Below, in pieces: positions 12,936 to 25,900 of a DNA stretch of 64,000 nucleotides. This DNA comes from Siphonodentalium dalli (lineage: Eukaryota > Mollusca > Scaphopoda > Gadilida > Siphonodentaliidae), in assembly GCA_032622095.1 (NCBI GenBank), contig CP136063.1:120364723-120428722 (forward strand). Direction: 5' to 3'. The notes beneath the pieces were generated by a model, which searched no databases, had not been told where the DNA came from, and worked only from the letters and a program-made list of their open reading frames with translations. The first letter of the stretch is position 1. Each line of letters opens with the position of its first letter. Both the position numbers and the translations under genes were made by a program.

Positions 12936-13152
12936 TACAGTAATGCTCTAAGTAATCAACTTCTAAACCACAGCAGAATTATGGGTAACTTTTCAGGATT
13001 TAGTCGGAAATATGGCTTGTTGCCATTCATCGGAAAGCTCTCGGGGAGAGCTTTCCGATGAATGGCAACAAGCCATATTTCCGACTAAATCCTGAAAAGT
13101 TACCCATAATTCTGCTGTGGTTAGGGAGTCGATTAATTAGGGCATTACTGTA
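12936..13152. mobile_element. 213-bp palindromic MITE, TA-flanked (unedited copy)
   Basis: The core 12938-13150 is flanked by TA on both sides. The ends are CAGTAATGC and GCATTACTG. The inner ~75 bp of each arm is perfectly complementary around a very short loop near 13043, while the outer ~30 bp are diverged. TA duplication with CAGT ends fits a Tc1/mariner-type MITE. It lies 365 bp upstream of the exon 1 ATG. A second copy of exactly the same length is at 44668-44880. Confidence 0.9.
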
Positions 13153-13516
13153 CATTTCCTATTTTGCCAAGGACTTCAAATTTGAGCAAGAGAAATGCCT
13201 GATACAGTTCTCTGCACTGGTATATCCCAGTATGAATCATTGCTTTGATATTTTCTTTTTCAGACCAAAATTTATGAACAGAATGATAACTTGTTCACCA
13301 CATAAACACATGGTAGTCAAGGAACTCAATGTCTTCAGGGGATCTTGTGACTATGTGAATCAAGGGCTGCTCCAAAGTTGTCTTCTACTTCTGGTGAAAT
13401 AATGTAATATCACTTGACTTTGGGTGGAGTAAAGCAAATCTACTCCCGATGAAACAATCTGACAAATGTAAAAATAAGAAATTATGTAACATCATGTATC
13501 GCACCTGGCTGATAAC

Positions 13517-13982
13517 ATGAAATTCCACCATGTTTGTGGAACAGCCATTACTCTGTGGGAGGACAGAACTTATGCTGTACGATCTGACAAGCATTTCTGC
13601 AATGGTATAGCCTTCAGTGAACAGCCAATCAAAATTAACCAGAAGGTATGCTTGGAGGTAGAGTGTACGTCTGCTTGGAGTGGGGCGCTGAGAATTGGAA
13701 TATCGACTCAGGATCCTGGGAAATTGACTCAACAAGATCTGCCAAAATATGCTTACCCAGATCTGGTGAAGAAGGAAGGCTACTGGTGTCGCTCATTGCC
13801 AGAGAACTACCTTCTGACAGGGACCAGGATTACACTCTATATAACCAGCGTCGGATGTGTTCAGCTGTTCATCGATAATGAACACAGAGGGTCACTGCTT
13901 TATGGATTTCCAGCCAATAAAAACTTTTGGCTGTTGGTTGATGTGTATGGCAACACTAAATCAGTGAAATTTGTGAAATCTG
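13517..13982 (+). CDS. Exon 1: Neuralized homology repeat (NHR)
   Basis: Encodes residues 1-155 plus one base. The pattern is that of an NHR: FHHVCGTAITL at the start, NGIAFSEQPIKINQKV, WSGALRIGISTQDP, LPKYAYPDL, GYWCRSLPENY, then LFIDNEHRG and FWLLVDVYGNTKSVKF at the end. The domain fits in a single exon and ends at a phase-1 donor (tctg|gtaaga). In Neuralized proteins this fold binds peptide partners. No RING finger follows here, so ubiquitin ligase activity is not implied. Confidence 0.93.
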
Positions 13983-16900
13983 GTAAGATATATTGCTTGT
14001 TAATACATATCTAAAGGTATTGCACTTTGTGGGAGTAATCCTAACTTTATCAAGTTAACATGTACCATTTATATCTAAATTTCAGTCCATTAGTAAAAGT
14101 AATTTCAATTTGTACCCATATCATGTATGGTACACATATCGCAGTCATCCGGATCAACCTTATGTCATTCGTCTGTCCAGTCGTCTGTCTGTCCATCCGT
14201 CAGTCTGACCATAGACTCATGCTATCCGATGTGATAACTCTCATTTTATGTACATGTACATGTTTATGATGACACACCCCTCAACTGTATAGTTTTTGGT
14301 ATTGATGAGTTTAGAACTTAGTAACACTTTCCACCCACCAATAGACATGTTCTATCTGATGCGATAACTCAAGTATTTTTTGTCGGATCGTGTTCATATT
14401 TCATGTACAGTTTTATGATGACACACACTTCTCCTGTATAGTTTTTGGTATCTATCAGTTGATCGGCTTAGAAAACATTAACACTTTCCATCTATCACAT
14501 AGACTTATGCTGTCAATAGTCCAATTATTGCCTGCAAGCCAATTTGAATTATCTGTTCAATATGCATAAGCAGACAAATATACCTGTCTGAAATATGATT
14601 GTATATTTTCGACTGGGCTGAAAATATGAAGTTAACCCTTCTGCTTTGAACCAGGTCAGAAACAATAATAAACTCCAGGCCTGGAAATATTGTAGTTTAA
14701 TTAAATGTTTTCGGACATGCTTCCTCACCTGCAGTTTCGTTTTGCAATGTAAACACAGATGATGTCTTTAAATTTGGGTCATGTATTATGATGTAGTTTA
14801 ATTAATTATAATTCATGGAAATTAAAGTTAAACTTGTATAACATGGAAGTTGAAACTTCAATTGCTTTGTCTGTACAACTGAATTATTCCAAATAAAGAC
14901 CAAGTACAGGAATTGCCCCTGCGAGTGCATTTTCCTGTCGCAAAGCTGTCTGGCAGAGCTATTTTTCAAAAAACCAGCACTGAATAAGCACTCAATATAA
15001 CCTGTTGAATATTCTTATACCATTAGAGGTTATGTCATGTTTTGAAAATATGATTTCTTTATTTCTTTGGATGCATGTGCTTTTATAGGTAGTCTGCAAT
15101 AAATTACTCAAGAGTACCACACTGTTTAGAGATCATAATACTAAAAAAATCAGCTTTACTAAATAGGACAAGAACACCGCCTGTTACACTCTCAGATATA
15201 TTGTGAAGCTCATTATTCAACTCTTGACAGGTTAACCATTTCAACTGGAGACACCGGAAAACCGGTCCGATCCTTATATTTCTATAGTCTGGAAATCATA
15301 AAATATTTGACACAAAAATACACATATCAACTAGAATTGTAATTCTACTTCGCTTTTTAAAAAATGGGATGTATTATGTTATTGGTCTGTCCATCTGTCA
15401 TTCTGGGGCATCCATCCGTCCATCTGTCATTCTGTGGCATCCAACCGTCCATTCTCTTTTGGTTTCCAGATGATAACATAGATAGTCTCAACTGAATGGA
15501 ATGAATTTTGGTATGTGGGTTTACAAGCACTAATTACATGTCAAGTTTCAATTCCGGTTCCGTCCGCCAATTTTAACCAGAGTTGGAATTTTCACTCAAT
15601 TTTTGTTTCCGGATGTTTAACTTTAGTAAGTAAGAACTGATTGGAATGAAATTTGGTATGTGAGTTTATTAACCCAAAAGATAGGTCAGATCCAAATTTG
15701 GGTTTGGCCTGCTAATTGCCACCAGAGTTATGTCCCTTTGTTGAAATTACCACTGGTGTATTTTGAACTCCAGCGATGCTCTTTTATCGTCAGCAAAGGA
15801 GAAGAATTTTGTCAGAAATATTGCGATCAAAGCACAGATTAACTTGAATTGTGCTTCTACTTTGCAGTAATGAGTCACATTTTCATCCCTCCACAGTTAG
15901 CAGCCAAATTGGTGACACCGGGTCTGTTTCTTCGTGCATGCGTAGAGGCAGATTTTGGGAAACACTTTTTATTGTATGCAAAGGAGAAGAATTTCCCAGA
16001 AATTGTTCTAAATATAGAAATTGGAACTTCAAAATCACCCAAATTTCCAGTAGAAACACTAAATAAACAATCTATTATATATCATATATAGTTCATTGGA
16101 TCTCTATCAGAACTCTCCCTGCCCTCATGTGCAGGTGATGGCCTACATGTTTTTGATACAGACTATGTCATAATGTTTTTTCCCTTAGTACTGGTACTTT
16201 TGGAATGCAGCCATTTAAAAATATCCAATTATGATTTACTTATAATATACTTATGAGGCCCACCCTGATGTGAGATATACTGCCAGTGGAAGTATGTCTT
16301 TGGTCCTGATGTGTATGACCAAATATTTAAATGAGATTTAGGTTATCTTACAAGTCATGTTATTATTAGTCACAGAAAAGCCATATTTTGGTGTTTGTCT
16401 TGGACCTGTTGATATGTCTATATTGTGCTGAGAGAATAATTGCAAGAGAGCTGCATAGTTGAGTGCCTGAGAGCTAATACCTTGTTCACCTTGACAATAC
16501 TCATTTTATTGTGTTACATTAACTGCTTACTTGCAATATACATGTGTACATGAACAGCCTTCACCCAATTATAAAGTGTTAGCATTAATGTCCCTCTTAA
16601 CTGTTCAGGGAAAAACAAATTCCCTACCTACCTACCTGGAATTTGTTGGCACCATAATAGGAAACACATACTATAGTAATGACCTTGTCCAGGTGTGCAT
16701 CTGTGTGTATGTGCATCCATCTGTCCTAAACTTTGTCCGAGCCTGTATCCTGTTATTTTGGCACATATATCAACCAGCATGGGAACCTTCGCACCTTCGC
16801 ATCGTACATCTTGGGGTGCATCTTTTGTCCGAGTCTGTATTTCATCATTTTCCAGTCATTTAAAAAAAAAAAAAAAACTTCGCACAGATGTCGACCAGCA

Positions 16901-19900
16901 TGGGAACATGCGCACTTGCGATTTTGAGTTCAGTCAGAGCCATTTTAGCAGAGTTATTGCCATATTTTGACATAGAAATATTTTTATGTTTTTTGTTTTA
17001 AAGTTATTGACCCTTTCTCGACACTTTGAAGATGTGCAACATATTTAGTTAATATGCACTTTGTATCATATTGGTGTAGTCAATTTATCCTACACTGTAG
17101 TATAGGGATCTAAAACCTTTAAATCCTTCAAACCTGCCACATTCGTCGTGGGGACATTTTGGTCAGCGATCTTTTATTATTTTTTTTTTGGCTAATGAAT
17201 GAAATGAATATATAATTATCTTTTTTAATTTTTTCAGTCATGCTGATTCCCTTTCAAAATGCATGAAAATATGTGTATTATGACATATTTCAGATTGAGA
17301 TGACATAGTCTTGAGGCTATCATATATATTATTAGATACCGTCCAATAGTTTACACTTTATTCTTCTAGTCGTAAATAGTTAACACATTGAAGTTAATTT
17401 TACTTACTGGTATCTTTGTGGGTCTTGTATGGTGTATGTATTCTAATGTTATACACTAATAACTAGTGTTTTCAATTTTTAACTACAGTTGATGTTCCAA
17501 AAGAAATCCTTGCTCGAGGCCCAGAATCTGTAATTGCTTACGATGAAGCATGTACATCTGGTATGCAAGCCATATATCGAACTAGACTCATGCTTGTTGG
17601 ACAGGAAAGGGTGGGCAAAACAAGTCTCAAGAAATCTCTTACTGGCCAAAGGTATAGTATCCGATCTATCCCTTATCATTCTCTAGGACATACAGCTCAG
17701 GGGGCTTGATTTCAAAATTCTGCACTTCAAATGACATGTTTGTATGTTCATTGAAAAAATATCATACCATGTGTAGGGCCCTTAATATGGAGGGTTTCAG
17801 TTCACATTGAATCTTGAATCAAATTGGGCTAAAGTATTTGAAGTCAAATCTTGAATTGAAGCATTGTCTTTAGCGTATAGAGTCATTCATGTGTGAAGAT
17901 ACAGAACAATTCGGAGAATACTCATTAGCCATAACGCAACAAAAACATATACAGATAACACATTTAAATGCATCTTGTATTAACTAACCATATTTAAGGC
18001 TCAAAATAAGTGCGCGGTCACAATGTCTGGCAAAAAGTGTGCAACGCAAAATCTTTAACATTGAAGAGTAAGAGATCGCACTTTTTAGCTCAACTTACTT
18101 TGTAAGTTTGAGCTATTGCCATGTGTTGGCATCCGTCGTCCGTGTGTGTGCGTGTGTCCGTCAACAATTTCCTTCGGCGCGGGCTACAGGTCGTACCTTT
18201 GGTCTGATCTTTATGAAATTTGTCATGAATGTTGACATTGACATATAGATGGGAACGAATCATTTTCGGGTCATTCGGCTAAAAAACATGGCCACTGGCA
18301 GCCATCTGGAATTTCAAAATTCAATCCATTGGCGCGGGCTGCAGGTCGTACTGTTCGTCTTATCACCATGAAATATTGACATGTAGATGGGAACGAGTCA
18401 TTTTGGGGTCGTTCGGCATGACTAAATCCTTTGGCACGGGCTACAGGTCGTAGCTTTGATCGGGACTTCATGAAATTTGTCATGGATGTTAAAAATGACA
18501 TGTGGATAGGAACGAGTCATTTTCGGCTCGTTCAGCCGAAAAACATGGCCACTAGCAGCCATCTTGGATTTTACTCTTTGCATGACTAAATCCTTTGGCA
18601 CGGGCTACAGGTCGTAGCTTTGGTAGGATTTTCATGAAATTTGTCATGGATGTTAACAATGACATGTAGATGGGAATGAATCCTTTTGGGGTCATTTGGC
18701 CAAAAAACATGGCCTTCAGCAGCCATCTTGGATTTTAGAATTTACTCTTTGCATGACTAAATCCTTTGGCGCGGGCTACAGGTCATACCTTTGGTCTGAT
18801 CTTTATGAGATTTGTCATGAATGTTGACATTGGCATGTAGATGGGAATGAGTCATTTTGGGGTCATTCGGCCAAAAAACATGGCCGCTGATGGCCATCTT
18901 GGATTTCAAAATGAAATCCATTGGCTCGGGTTACAGGTCGTACTATTCGTCTAATCATCATGAAATTTGTCATGGATGTTAATATTGACATGTAGATGGG
19001 AACGAGTCATTTTGCAGTCTTCGGCCAAAAAACATGGCCGCCAGCAGCCATCTCGATTTTACTCTTTGCATGACTAAATCCTTTGGCGCGGACTACAGGT
19101 CGTAGCTTTGGTCGGATCTTCATGAGATTTGTCATGGATGTTAACAATGACATGTAGATGGGAACGAGTTCTTTTGGGGTCATTCGGCCAAAAACATAGC
19201 CGCCCGCAGCCATCTTGGATTTTACTCTTTGCATGACTAAATCCTTTGGCACAGACTACAGGTCGTACCTTTGGTCAGATAATTATGAGATTTGTAAAGG
19301 CTGTTGACATTGACATGTTCATAGATGGGAACGAGTCATTTTGGGGTAATTCGGAAAAAAACATGGCTGCCGGTGGCCATTTTAGAATTTACTCTTTGCA
19401 TCACTAAATCCTCTGGCACAGCATAATCACCACATCCCTGATTCGATCATTATGAAACCTGTCATGAATGTTGATATTGACATGTACATTTTGTCTTACT
19501 TAGACATTTCAATTATAGCACCTTTCCTATTTCCTCCATTTATTGTCAACTATTAAATTATTCCCCTACCTAAGTTGAGCTACAGTGTCATTGACACTTT
19601 CATTATTAACAAAATATAAATATGGACTGGTAACAGGAGTGACATTGATAACAGGAGTGACATTTTGGTAACAGGAAGACAATCCTGATTCACAAAATAA
19701 ATCACAATGTGACCACAGTGAATTTTGGTACTATGGCTGGCACTCGACTGGTGGGCATACACAGATGGATATAACTGGAATCACAGGCTGGATCAGTTAA
19801 AACTTAGGTTTGGGTTTTCACAATTCACCCTGTATACATTGGTCTGTCCTGGTCTGTCTGTGGTTTATATTGAGAGTTATGACAATTTATAAAAGTATGC

Positions 19901-22900
19901 AACTGTTTTGCTTGTTGGTTTGGTGGGATAGCATGGAATAAATATCAAAACATTTTGCCACCAAGACTAGTCCCTGCTATTTCTGATTTTTTATATGTGG
20001 CAATTTAATGAAGTTTACCATGGCCTGAATGGGGGGTGGAGGACTTTCAAGATAACAAACGACAAATATAAAACATATATTAATTAATTTTTTTCCAATG
20101 GATTATTAGCTCACCTTACTTTGTAAGTTTTTAGCTCAACTTACTTTGTAAGTTTGAGCTATTGCCATGGGTTGGCGTCCGTCGTCCGTGTGTCTCTGTG
20201 TGCGTGTGTCTGTCAACAATTTTCTTTGGCGCGGGCTACAGGTTGTACCTTTGGTCTGATCTTTATGAAATTTGTCAAGAATGTTGACATTGACATGTAG
20301 ATGGGAACGAGTCATTTTGGGGTCATTCGTTCAAAAAACATGGCCACTGGCGACATCTTGGATTTCAAAATTAAATCCATTGGCGCGGTCTACAGGTCGT
20401 ACTGTTCGTCTGATCATCATGAAATTTGTCATGGATGTTAATATTGACATGTAGATGGGAACGAGTGATTTTGGGGTCGTTTGGCCAAAAAACATGGCCG
20501 CCAGCAGCCATCTTGTATTTTACTCTTTGCATGACTAAATCCTTTGGCACGGGCTACAGGTCGTAGCTTTGGTCGAATCTTCATGATTGTTTGTGAGTAA
20601 TCTATTACAAGTCTCTTTTTGTGTCTCTCGTTACACGTAACAAGAACTTGTGCCCTCCAGGGAGGCGTACTTGGCTCGATAATGCCTTCTTTAATCAGTC
20701 TCGACGTTTCGTTTTCAATGAATTATTTGTCCGCGCTGCTGTATTTTCTAGTTTTTGTCGCGATAGGGTGGCAATCGGCAGAGAGGTTTGCGAAGAGTTC
20801 AGGAGGTTCCACCGTCGAAGAAGCCAACCCGCATACAGCATTACAGTTGTTGACGTCAATTGGTGGTGAGGACCCTCCAAATTTGATTCGAACGCTTTAA
20901 TGTTTTTCCATGAAGTCAAGACCGAGAATGACGTCGCAACACAGGCTTTGAAGAATACCTAGCTGTACATTTCTATACTTCTTCTTGTCCAAGTTCACGT
21001 CGACTCTACATTTACCCTTTACAGGGCTGCAGATTGCACCAGATGCCATGGGCACTTGGCCACACGTCGTGATTTTTCTGCTACTTTCAGGTCGACAAAA
21101 CTTTCAGAACTGCCTGTATCCACTAAGGCATTGTACATTTTCCCATCGATAGTTATGTTAATAACTGCTTTCGACAAGCACTTTGGAGAAGCTGCAGTCA
21201 CGGAAGCTAGAATTGGTTGACACGATGCCGTTGTTCCTGTTGATTTGTTCCTACAGACTTTCGAAAAATGTCCTTTAATTTTACAATTGTGGCAAATTGC
21301 GTCCCTGGCCGGACACACTCGTCGCGGATGCGCGCTATTACCGCAGACGAAGCATTTGCGATTACCAGTATCGGAACGTAGTGCAGCAGCAGTAGAATTA
21401 TCGTCTTCCTCATTGATTTGAGCTGTTGCTGCAGCCATTGGCGGATATGGTTGAGCATATAGTTCTTTACTTTTCTGGGCCGATTCCATCGCCCGCGCCT
21501 GGTCAAACATGGTCTGCAGATCTAATGTTTTGTTTTCCAGCAATCGTTGCCGGATCACTTGCGATGATAAGCCGTTAATAAACGCGTCTCTAATACATTC
21601 TTCCTTGTACACATCGTCCGAGAGAGCTTTGAAATTGCAGTCTTTAGCCAACTGCCGCAGTTCGTTCAAGAATACGTCCAGGTTCTCGCCTGACTGCTGT
21701 CGTCGAGTGGCGAGGAGGTGTCTCTCTAGAACCTCGTTTTTTGGAAGAATATACACTGTTTCCAGAGTTTTGATCGCTTCGTTGTAAGTGTTGCTGTCTG
21801 CAATATATTCGTAAACTGACGGGGACACAAAGTTTATCAACATGTCGAGTTTGGCCGGCTGAGGATCATCCTGACCGGTAGAGCTGATAAAGTTAGTGAA
21901 AGTCCGCTTCCAGTGAACCCATTTTTTGGATGCCGTGGGCGATTCTGGATTGATATCAAATCTCGAAGGTCATAGGAATTTGTCCATCGTGGTGAATGAG
22001 TTCTGTTTGGTAAACTGTAGTGAGGTAGATAACGATTCTTGTTGATGAAAGTCTTTAATTAATTACCAAACAGAACTTCTGAGTACATCTGTAAAATAAA
22101 GAGTAAAAGTCTTAGAAACTAAATACAAATTTCATCACAGTACCATCAAATTGTACACTTTTCATTTATTCACCCACCTCCACTCTAAACCCATTATTTG
22201 CCCAAAACAATGTGGATTTGCCATTTAGATGCAATATTGATAGAAAATTTTATTAAATTTTTATACTTTCATTGGTGTGATAATTTCATTCCGGTTCCGG
22301 TTTAATTTAAAAAAAATGATTTCATTGTTACAGAAGTAAAACAAAACACGAGCAAGTTTGTGTACTAGTTTATAAATGAAATGTCGTAACGAATTCACCA
22401 AACAGTCTAAATCTGTTACTGATTGTCATATTTAATGTTTAACATTATCATGTTATTGATTTCAATCTTTTAAAAAGCTCCAGTTGATACAGTAAATTGG
22501 GTAATTCTCCTAATACACTGTGATTGAAAATTACTAGTCCCAGATCATTGTAAGAGAGCTAAAATATAACTTAACTGTACTGTAAGTTGTTATTTTTTTA
22601 AATTTTATTCAATATATAATTAAACACATAGAGGTATGAATGGTATTTGACCTTGAATTGTCCTGTCATTACATAAATAATAAAGGAACATCGACTGTTG
22701 GTTATTTGTAAAGAATTCGGAAGACAGTTAGCCACATATCCTATCATTCTGAAAAATTGACAGGCACCATTCTGAAATGACCAGATCCATCCATTTGGTA
22801 CCTGTCATTTTGACAGGCAGTCAAAATAAAATTATTTTGAGCCTTGACCATATTATTGCGTCTTTTGTATAATAATAGACCATCTATCCATGTGCTAGGT

Positions 22901-25900
22901 GTCTGGATAAAAATTAATTTGAGGTTCAGTTTTACCACCAAATATATATAGGCTATGTTCAAGTTGCAGACTGACAGAATTGCATAGTGTTTAGATCTTT
23001 CTTTTTTTCACTTGGAGAATTTCTCTGATACCCTGGCTAGATTTCCCTGTAAAGGTAATTTTACTCATAAAAGCTTTTACGTTGTGGATGGATAAAGGGT
23101 TATAAAGTGTCACTGGGTATTTTAGATTCCATTTATGGTATATCGTAGTAAGTCATGTTCATTCATGCCAGTAAAATATCCCTGGAACCATATTGACACG
23201 AGTTTTCAATAGTAGTCTGTCAGCTGGGTAGAAGTGTTTACATTTAGAGTATCAGCAAATCAGAATTACGCTTCGGAAGTGAAGTCGGCCGCCAGCCAAT
23301 CAAATACCGTGTATCATTTCTCTTCGAAAAGGAGTAGGCTGCCAGCCAATCAGATACTGCGGATCCTCTGGGTGAACGCTATAGTGTCTTTTATACTACA
23401 GTAATCAGTTCCTTTGTTTTAAGCCTAGAGCGTAAGTCGAGGCAGTTAAAGAAATCTGTTAATTTTCCCGCCCACCCTCCCATGCACCATTATTTGTTTC
23501 TATTAATCTTCCAAAACACAAGTTAATAATTTGTATATGGCACATAATATTTTCAAAAGAACAATGTTAAACAATCGTTGATTTTTCACGTCAAACGGTA
23601 AACATGGGAATAAGCGTTGAACGACTCGGACGTTCTTGATCTTGGGGCCGGCTGAAAGCACTGCTATAGTTTTTTATTTATTATGTTTGTTGGCAATAAA
23701 TATGCTCAAAATGGAATCTGGTGTTGAGTGAGTTCTGTCCCCTTCTCCAGGAAACAACGTAAAAGCTTTAACTTTGACATTCAGTGAAGGTAAAATTAAA
23801 TATTAATTAAATGGTATCTCAGTTAGCTTCCAAACCCAGAAAGTGGAACTTTATATAACCTGTGAAATATGACAATGTTTTATATCTGTCATTTTATATC
23901 AGTCAATCATTCATGCTTTTTGAAACATGTCCACACATTGTTATTATTTTATACTTTTTGAAATATGTCCACACATTGTTATTATTTTATACCTTTGAAT
24001 ATTTCAAGCTATGACAATTCCGAAAAGACAACTGATGGAATAGACCTCTCAGCCTCCTGCTCATTCAATATGTCCAACAAAGAATCATGGAAGCTGGCGC
24101 TCAAAGAATCAACTGATAATTATAATGATGAGGAAAAGAAACAGCTGGGATATCTAGGTGACAAGTTTATATTAATGTTAACCTGTTATTTAATGATTTT
24201 GTCATTTATTTATCAAAGTATACATTGGAATGGTTTATTATTCATTTGAAGGGGTATTTTTTGTACAATAAAAGTGCAGAAGACATAAGATTTGTATTTT
24301 GTCATTTGGAGGGAATGTTCAGATAATAAGTTCAACTATTGGCTTTATGTTGAATTTATTATCTGAACATTCCTCAAGTGAACTACTTTTCACTGAATAT
24401 TTAGTCATCGAAGAGATAAAGTCTCACATAATCTTCAAGCCCCAAATTATATTGTTTATAAAAGAATAAATATATATATACCATTGGAAAGAGGAACCTT
24501 TAAGCCCTAGATGTTGAAGTTACCCAGCGGTGGAAAAGAAATTTGATAAAATAAAAAAAGAATGTATTATTTTCAAAGTACCTTTAGAAGTTTGTTCTGG
24601 CCAGTTTTGCACTTGTTTTAATCGCAACGACATAATTATGTCATCTATTTTTGTAATTGATACAACATAAGTCTATCCTGTAATTCGCATACAAACACAT
24701 AGCAAACCATTATAGGGGAGAATTGGAGGGATCTTTTTCATGCTTTTCCCTACAATTGCTCATCTTTAAAAATAGGTGGTCCAGAAGGTCTGGAAGAGGA
24801 ATACTTCAGGTCTATTGCCATGAATATCGTACAAGAGCTTTTATACCAGAAGCGACAGAGAGACCAACTAAAGAAGAAGCCAGCTGACCTTGTTCGTGAA
24901 AAATCTCAAACAAGTATCAACAAAAAGACCAACAAAGAGGTATGTTTATTTATTGATTTCCTATGTATGTTAAATACATCTTATGATGCTCTGTCAGAAT
25001 CAATTGTCCCCCGTATCATCCAGTTACAACAGCAATGGTATTTCATCAAAAGCCAACATTCTCAATGATTCGGCCAATTTTCGCTTCGCTCGGACATTCA
25101 CTTGAGTTTGAACATATTTTCCCTACAGAACTGAGATCACCATGTTTCTTCATTTAGGAGAAAGACAAGAAAAACTCATCATCAGTCACGTCGTCCCCCA
25201 CTAACAAATATGAAAATATCGGCGCTATCCCACCAGACATGTTCAAGGAGGTGCCAGAGCGAGTGGCACAGATTGTACAAGAGATACTCGATGAAAGCAT
25301 GAAAGACACGACATCACCAACATCGTCAGTAGATAAAATGCGCCATGATAAGAAAGTTACGATGAACATCTGGGATTTTGCAGGACAGGCAGCATACTAC
25401 ACTACCCATCAGGTAAGCATGTATCCTTTCTTTACTAAATATTCATTGACATAATGTTCAGAAAATGTCAATATTTTAACTTATTATCTTCACATTTCCC
25501 TTCAATAAATAGCGCTCATTCTGCACTTGTATTTCCTGTCGTCTGCTTATTTTCCCTGAAAACCTCTCCAGATGAATAATAGACCATTTCAATGTATACT
25601 TTGATAACTGAGTAGGAAAATTCATTTAGTATAGAAAGAGTTAATCAGGGTTTAAAAAGGTGCTTGAAAACTTTGAAAGTGCTTCAATTTGACTTTAATT
25701 TTTCCCCAGGTCTGTAAAATCTTGAACATTTTTGGTTATTGTAACAGCTTTTCTATGTCTATCGAACTCACAGGAGTGTGTTTAATCTTGGTTCTCATTG
25801 TAACTGTTTCTTTTCAGGTCTTTCTAACCCATAGGGCTGTTTATATTATAGTATTCAATCTGACAGAGGACCTCCACAAGCGGAGTATCTCTTCAGTGAG

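Larger units (their letters stand above)
20600..22080 (-). mobile_element. Truncated Ty3/Gypsy-like retrotransposon fragment
   Basis: Holds gag, protease and only the N-terminal edge of reverse transcriptase, all on the - strand. The rest of pol and both LTRs are not seen. It is inserted in family R sequence inside intron 2, antisense to the ROCO gene. Confidence 0.85.

Noticed and set aside
13058-13402. 114-residue open frame upstream of exon 1
   Set aside because: Its start lies in the palindromic MITE, it resembles no known family, and it does not join the ROCO frame.
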